From the NCBI GenBank assembly GCA_027886175.1, contig JAJNNQ010000023.1:2962501-3026500 (forward strand): a DNA stretch of 64,000 nucleotides, given 5' to 3'. The notes below the pieces were generated by a model. That model was not told the DNA's origin and did not search any database. It saw only the letters and a list, made by a program, of their open reading frames with translations. The translations under genes and the position numbers were made by a program. The DNA comes from Phylloscopus collybita. Lineage: Eukaryota; Chordata; Aves; Passeriformes; Phylloscopidae. Of the stretch, positions 58,946 through 64,000 are shown one piece after another. Every line of letters begins with the position of its first letter. Within the stretch, counting starts at the first letter, position 1.

Positions 58946-59879
58946 CAGAAGACAAAGCTGGAGGGGGGGTGAGGGCTCTGTCTCCTTTTCCCTGTGTGTC
59001 AGCACAAGGGTGCAGCCCAGGGTCACTGCCAGAGCACATGTCCCCTTCCTGATCATCTCCTCCTCCATTGCCATCACTTGCCCTGCTTTGCTCTCACACA
59101 GGACCCCGTTTTGGGGTGCTCCTCCCCTTGGTCCACAACACCCACCCCAAGGTGATGCTGGGCAGGGCCTCTCTCCTTGCTGCTGGTGCAAGAGCACAGA
59201 GAGATTTGGGGGCAGGGGCTGCACAGGGACCCTCAGGATGTCCCACAGATGGGTGCAGGCACATTGCTCACCAGCTCCACTGCACCTTTGGCCCCACCAC
59301 AACCCCCCAAGTGAAGATGCTGCCTCTCTGATGTCTGCAGCAGAGACAAAGGTGTGGCAGCTCCTGCTGCAGGGTTTGGGTCAGCAGGAGGTGCTCCTGG
59401 GGTACTGGACACTCCTGGATCCCGTTGCTGGTTGGCTCTCCAGCACAAAGAGCTGAGCAGGGGGTGCAGGCAGCTGCCTCCAGCTGCCCTCACTCCTGTG
59501 CTGGGACTTGCCTTCCCCAGCTGCCAGGCCCAGCTGCCTTGCCCTGCTGCTGGAGGTATGCAGGAGAGCGTGTTGTGCAGGAAGAGGCCAGTCAGAGGAG
59601 AATAACAGTCACAGGGAGCTTGGCAGTTCAGAGCAAACCACAGAGGAAAGGAGTAATTTCAGTGCTGAGCTTCATTAGGGCAGCGTGGCTGGCGGTGTGG
59701 GCTGAGCCCGTTCCAGAGCTGGGCTCCCCGAGGTGGGAGGGGAGCAGGAGGTGTTTAATGGGGCAAGAAACATTCCTTCCCATCCACGTTCTCCCTCTCT
59801 GAGTCTTTGTGCTCTCCTGCACTCCCCTGTGGAGCATTTGCTTCATTTGTGCTGGTGTAACATTGAATTGGGCCATTGA

Positions 59880-59962
59880 ATTGGGATGTGTTTCGGGATG
59901 TGTTTTGGGTTGTGTTCTGGGGTGCATTTTGAGGTCTGTTTTGGGGTGTGTTTTGGGGTGTA
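59880..59962 (+). repeat. GT-rich tandem repeat, about 12-bp unit
   Basis: About seven units of GGGATGTGTTTT-type sequence. Confidence 0.85.
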
Positions 59963-60067
59963 ATGTGGGCACTGAGGATGCCAGGAGGAGGCTGTGTGAC
60001 GTGTCCTTGCTGCTGCTGGTGCTTCACGTCTCTGTCCCCCAGGAACGCTGTCCCCAGGGTCCCTGTG

Positions 60068-60137
60068 TGTGCTGGTTTGAAAGCAAAACCAGTGAGACTC
60101 CCAGTCAGAGATAAAATTTAATAGGAGAAGAGAGGGG

Positions 60138-60181
<44 letters not shown>

Positions 60182-60728
60182 TAAAATAAAATAAATGGAA
60201 CAATACAACCTGACACCCTGTTGGTCAGGGTGTTTGAAGCAGTCCAAAAGTAAGTTCTCCTGGAGTGGCAGATGTGGTTCTCTTGGAGTAGAGATGATCC
60301 TGAGAGAGAAGGGTCCAGTGATGGTGAGAAGGGTCCAGTGATGGTGAGAAGGGTCCAATCTTCCTCCAGGAATCCAGTGGAACCAGATGAGATGTTCTTG
60401 TCAAAGCAGTGATTCCGTCTGGTAGCTCTTGTCTCCTCTAGGAGTCCAGTGGATAAAAGCTGCTTGTGATGTCTCAACCCCTGGATTATATCCAGGTGGG
60501 AATGCTTGGCTCCTCCCCCTGGGCAGAGCATCTCACAATGGGATGATTTCATCCTATCAGTCATGCAAATGGGTCCTTGATGGCCCATTAACCAGAGATA
60601 ACTTCTTCCGAAGGCATTGTTGGGCTCGTTAACAGAAGATCAGGAAAACACTGCCCCACCTTGGCTCCAAGGGCTCATGGGGATAGAATACATACCTTGG
60701 GCACAATTTTACATTGTAACCTAGGACA
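60068..60728 (-). mobile_element. Solo LTR, ERVL-like, with 5-bp target duplication
   Basis: A 661-bp element from TGTGCTGGTTTGAAAG to CCTAGGACA, flanked by CTGTG on both sides (60063-60067 and 60729-60733). The minus strand reads TG...CA. A 5-bp duplication fits ERVL-type integrases. It contains a 42-base A tract (60138-60179) and a three-copy 20-bp repeat near 60305-60350 with GGTCCAGTGATGGTGAG. No internal genes. Confidence 0.85.
60138..60179 (+). repeat. Poly(A) tract inside the LTR
   Basis: 42 consecutive A residues, poly(T) in the sense of the LTR. Confidence 0.95.
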
Positions 60729-61009
60729 CTGTGTCGTGTCCATCTCCGGCCACACCGCCGTGCACGTGGTGTCCCCTCTCTGCCCAGGCACAGCCTGCGT
60801 GGCTGCTGTCCCACCTGGGAGCTCCAGCTGGGCAGGACACACCCCAGGAAGTGACAGCTGCCCACTGCAGCCAGCCAGGCCCAGGAGGGTTTGTTTGCCT
60901 CCCTGAGGGCCCCTAGGAGAAGCAGCCACCTCCCCAGTGGAGCCTCGTTATGCAAAGGGACAGTTTCCCATAGGAAACACCACGGTTCCCACTCCCTTTC
61001 CCTGCCACC

Positions 61010-61515
61010 TGTCTGAGACCAGGAGAGGGCGAAGCTGGGGATGCTGCACCCAGCAGCAGAAGGATGTGGAGCTGCTGGAGAGAGCCCAGAGGAGGCCATA
61101 GAAGTGCTCCAAGGGCTGGAGCCCCTCTGCTCTGGCTGGGCTGGGAGAGCTGGGGGTGCTCACCTGGAGAGGAAAAGCTCCAGGGAGAGCTCAGAGCCCC
61201 TTCCAGGGCCTAAAGGGGCTCCAGGAGAGCTGGAGAAGGACTGGGGACAAGGGATGGTGGGACAGGACACAGGGAATGGCTTCTCACTGCCAGAGGGCAG
61301 GGATGGATGGGATATTGGGATTAAATTCTTCCCTGTGAGAGCAGTGAAGTCCTGGCACAGGGTGCCCAGAGCAGCTGTGGCTGCCCCTGAATCCCTGGAA
61401 GAGTCCAAGGCCAGGTTGGATGGGGCTTGGAGCAGCCTGGGGTAGTGGAAGGTGTCCCTGCCCATGGCAGGGGTGGCACTGTGTGGTCTCTAAGGTCTCT
61501 TCCTTCCCAAACCAG
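61010..61515 (+). mobile_element. CR1 LINE 3' fragment (plus strand), about 500 bp
   Basis: The longest CR1 piece here: GAGCCCCTCTGCTCTGGCTG, GAGCCCCTTCCAGGGCCTAA, AGGAGAGCTGGAGAAGGACT, GCAGGGATGGATGGGATATT, AAGGCCAGGTTGGATGGGGC and GGTCTCTAAGGTCTCTTCC in CR1 order. It covers the end of ORF2 plus the 3' UTR but is not open. Confidence 0.9.
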
Positions 61516-62089
61516 GCTGTGACTCCGTGCTGAGCTGCAGAGTGACCCTGGCCCTGGCCTTAGTGACCTGGCAAGCCTCTCCCATGGCTGGGCTGGCTCT
61601 GTGGGTGAGGCTGTGCATCCATGGCATCTCCTCACTCCTGATCCAGGGGGGAAGGTGTGTCTGTAGAGGTCAGAGCCTCCTGTTCCAGGCTGAAGGTGAC
61701 CAACTGCAGGGCCACCTGGCTGTGGCTCATGAGGTCTGTGCTCCAGCTGGGGTGTGAGCCCTGAGCACCCTCAGGACCCCCTGAGTCCCCTCTGTGGTGA
61801 AAACTTGCTCCTCTCTTGATGAAAACTCCTCTCTGTGATGAAACCCTGGACAGAGGTGCCTTTGCTGGCTGAGAAAGGGGCGAGTGCTCCTGCCTGCCAT
61901 GGGATTTGTGTTCATCCAAGTGGTGCTGAAAGGCAAAGGGAGACCCAGCCCTGGCTGAGGGGGGCATGCAGGGACCAGACCCAAGAGTTCCTCTGTTTAT
62001 CCTGTGGTATTTGCATGTCTGCAGCCCATGGCAGTCGTGCTGGGGAACATGCTCCCTCCCCACCCATCAGCTCCCTTGGATCCTCCAGC

Positions 62090-62200
62090 TTTCTCACATT
62101 TAGGTTAATCATCCTGCAGACTGATAAGGCAAATAAAATCCGTTATCTTGGCCAAGATAAAACAAAGGCTTTGCTTTGATCTCCTGCAGCAAGGCCTGGC
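62090..62200. promoter_or_regulatory. Candidate intronic enhancer: GATA and TCF/LEF motif cluster
   Basis: Within 60 bp lie GATAAG (62123), TTATCT (62143, GATA on the minus strand), AGATAA (62155), ACAAAGG (62162, TCF/SOX-type) and CTTTGATC (62174, TCF/LEF). The segment is repeat-free and AT-balanced. Enhancer function is inference from motif clustering. Confidence 0.35.
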
Positions 62201-64000
62201 CGCTGGTTTTGTGGCTTCTCTGCTGTCTGCTGGGGGAGGGAGACGATGGCAGTGGTGATGAACCTTCTGTAATTAAGGAATCCTTCTCTTTTAAGCTATT
62301 TCTAGACTGCTGTCCCTGCCTGAGATGTTTCTGTTGGCCAGTGGTTGAAGGGACACCATAGGCTGGGTGCAATGCCAACTCCATAAACTCTGTCAGAGGA
62401 CTGAGCTGAGATTATGGAGAAATAACTTTGTTTGCAGAAGATCAAACGTTGTTGTGAGCAAAAAAAAAAAAAAAAAAAAGATAAGTTGACAGCAAGCCAG
62501 TTGTGTTCTTTACACTCCTCCAGCAAACAAACAGACCCACAGACACTTCTGCATTGTCCAAAATGCTGTGGTGAAGCTGAAGTGAATGTGGCTATAAATG
62601 GAAAAAGCAGCTGGTCTTGGATTGCAGCCTGTGCTCAGACTTCTTTGGGCCCAGCTTTTCTTACATCTGTTAGAGGTTTTAAAGGAGGGATGTGGGGAGA
62701 GAGCTGCTGCTTTCCTTTGGGTTGGGTGAATCTGGGTCACTCATTTCATTGATCTGCTGAACTGCACAGAAGTTCCCATGGTTTCTGTAGGGTCACATCC
62801 ATCAATACTTCACCCCCTTGAATCATTTTGGTTTACCTTGGCATGAAGGTGGCACCAGACAGTCTGGGAAACAAAGCTGGACCCAAGGGTCTGGTCCAGA
62901 ATATTTTGTAAACAAAAAAAAACAACTTTACATGTAAGTTTTTTGCAATCAAGATGTTGATGCATCTGTGAAGAGCAAATATTTTTAACAAACCACCTAA
63001 GGTTGCTGTGCCAGCCCAGGAGTGACAGCATGGGCATTTGGGGTTGCTGGATTTGTATCACTTGCAGCTTGTTCTGTGTGTGGAAGCTGTAGGCTGGTTT
63101 TGGCATGGCAAAGGAGGGTTTGTCCAACAGGAGGGAAGGATGGCTGAAATGAAGCATTTTTCAGCACCTTGAAGTTCAGAGGCTGATGATGCTCTGGCAA
63201 ATATGAGCATAACCTTGGGTTTGTGTTCAGCTTTTCAACCCCTGAGAAGATGTCCAGGGTTTGTCTGAGCCAGGTGGTCTTACCAGATGTTCTCCTGTAT
63301 TATTCCCAGAGGCAGAGATGGAGGTGAAAAGGGATTTGCAGCAGCACAGAACTGGGTAGGGCATTAACCCTTTATCCTGAGGGCTTGACAGCCCCCCAGC
63401 CAGCCAGCCTGGGTGCCTTGTTCATTTGCTGAAGTGTGTGTGTGTCAAGCTTATCCACAGTGCATTAACTTTTTATGGTGGCTCTGCCTTCCCCCCTTTC
63501 CTCCTCTCCTGCTGCACACGGAGTGAGACAGACATTCCTCCCCCCTTCCAAAGGAAAGCTCAGCTTGGGGAGGTCTCAGAGTAAGAAGATTAGATGGGAA
63601 CCCAAAAGGATGTGCCTGGGAGGTGCCTGGGAGGAGAGGGCAGTGATAAAATTAATGATATGTAAGCTCCTGAAAGGAGCTTTCCTCAGGCACAGCTGTG
63701 TGGTAACTCACAAGTCTTGAGTTGTAGGGCATTGCTTTCAACTCCAGCTCAAATGCACCTGGGGCATGTTTCTTGTGGGCTGGGTAGATCTGGAGGGACA
63801 TCACAGGAACTGCCCTACCCAGCTGGGGCTGCAGCCCCTGCCTGTCTTTGCTTCCTCTGTGTGTTGTGACTCTGGCTGGGGAATTTTGCTCACTCTGCTC
63901 AGCATTTGCTCTGACCTGGGAGCTTGTGCCGTTCTCTGCTGGTGCACTGAGCAGTTGGTGTGCTCTGGACCCTTCTCTGAAGCTCTGCACATGGAGGTGT
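62201..64000. other. SEPTIN9 intron to the window edge
   Basis: No exon, in particular nothing resembling the GTPase-domain exons. One 20-base A tract at 62460-62479. Otherwise unique intron. Confidence 0.5.

Larger units (their letters stand above)
57561..60067. other. SEPTIN9 intron 3' of the shared exon
   Basis: No exon seen. 57990-58190 is AT-balanced, repeat-free sequence that may be a conserved element. A short CR1 piece lies at 58873-58945 and a GT-rich short tandem repeat at 59880-59962. Confidence 0.4.

Noticed and set aside
56412..64000. Search for septin GTPase-domain exons downstream
   Set aside because: No GxxxxGK[S/T]-type P-loop frame or other septin block found; these exons must lie to the right.

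Overview
The window is vertebrate nuclear DNA from a bird, probably a songbird. The evidence is the combination of CR1-type LINE tails (3' ends repeating ATTCTGTG), short avian-style endogenous retrovirus LTRs with 5-6 bp target duplications, long introns and many GC-rich minisatellites. No prokaryotic gene structure, tRNA, rRNA or CRISPR array was seen.

The only protein-coding gene I can support is the 5' part of SEPTIN9 on the + strand. Three coding pieces are visible. The first is a 7-residue first exon (MERDRIS, 9256-9277), matching human isoform 3. The second is an 18-residue first exon (MADPAVSAHLEGIISDFE, 41019-41073), matching human isoform 2. The third is the large shared exon (55758-56411), which encodes the basic/proline-rich N-terminal domain with seven [K/R]R-x-[E/D] motifs. 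Both first exons end in phase 1 and join the shared exon in frame. The GTPase domain and 3' end lie beyond the right edge. The first exon of human isoform 1 was not seen and probably lies to the left.

Layout: 1-8 kb is flank, or intron of a longer isoform. It holds a nested LTR, a second LTR of the same family in inverted orientation, CR1 pieces, two short segmental duplications and a minisatellite. From about 8.1 to 9.3 kb is the GC-rich isoform-3 promoter/leader. From 9.3 to 40 kb is intron with seven minisatellites, CR1 tails and two LTR-like elements. From 39.9 to 41.35 kb is a CpG island containing the isoform-2 first exon, preceded by a minisatellite in which 7 of 10 units carry an Sp1-like GGGGCGGGG. 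From 41.1 to 55.76 kb is intron. After the shared exon, 56.4-64 kb is intron with a 13-unit minisatellite grown from LTR-like sequence, an intact solo LTR with a 5-bp duplication, CR1 pieces and a GATA/TCF motif cluster.

The two promoters give septin-9 proteins that differ only at the extreme N terminus. Reading the spliced leaders shows that each first exon also carries an out-of-frame upstream ATG that overlaps the main start and terminates within 19 nt of entering the shared exon. This suggests translational control of both isoforms.
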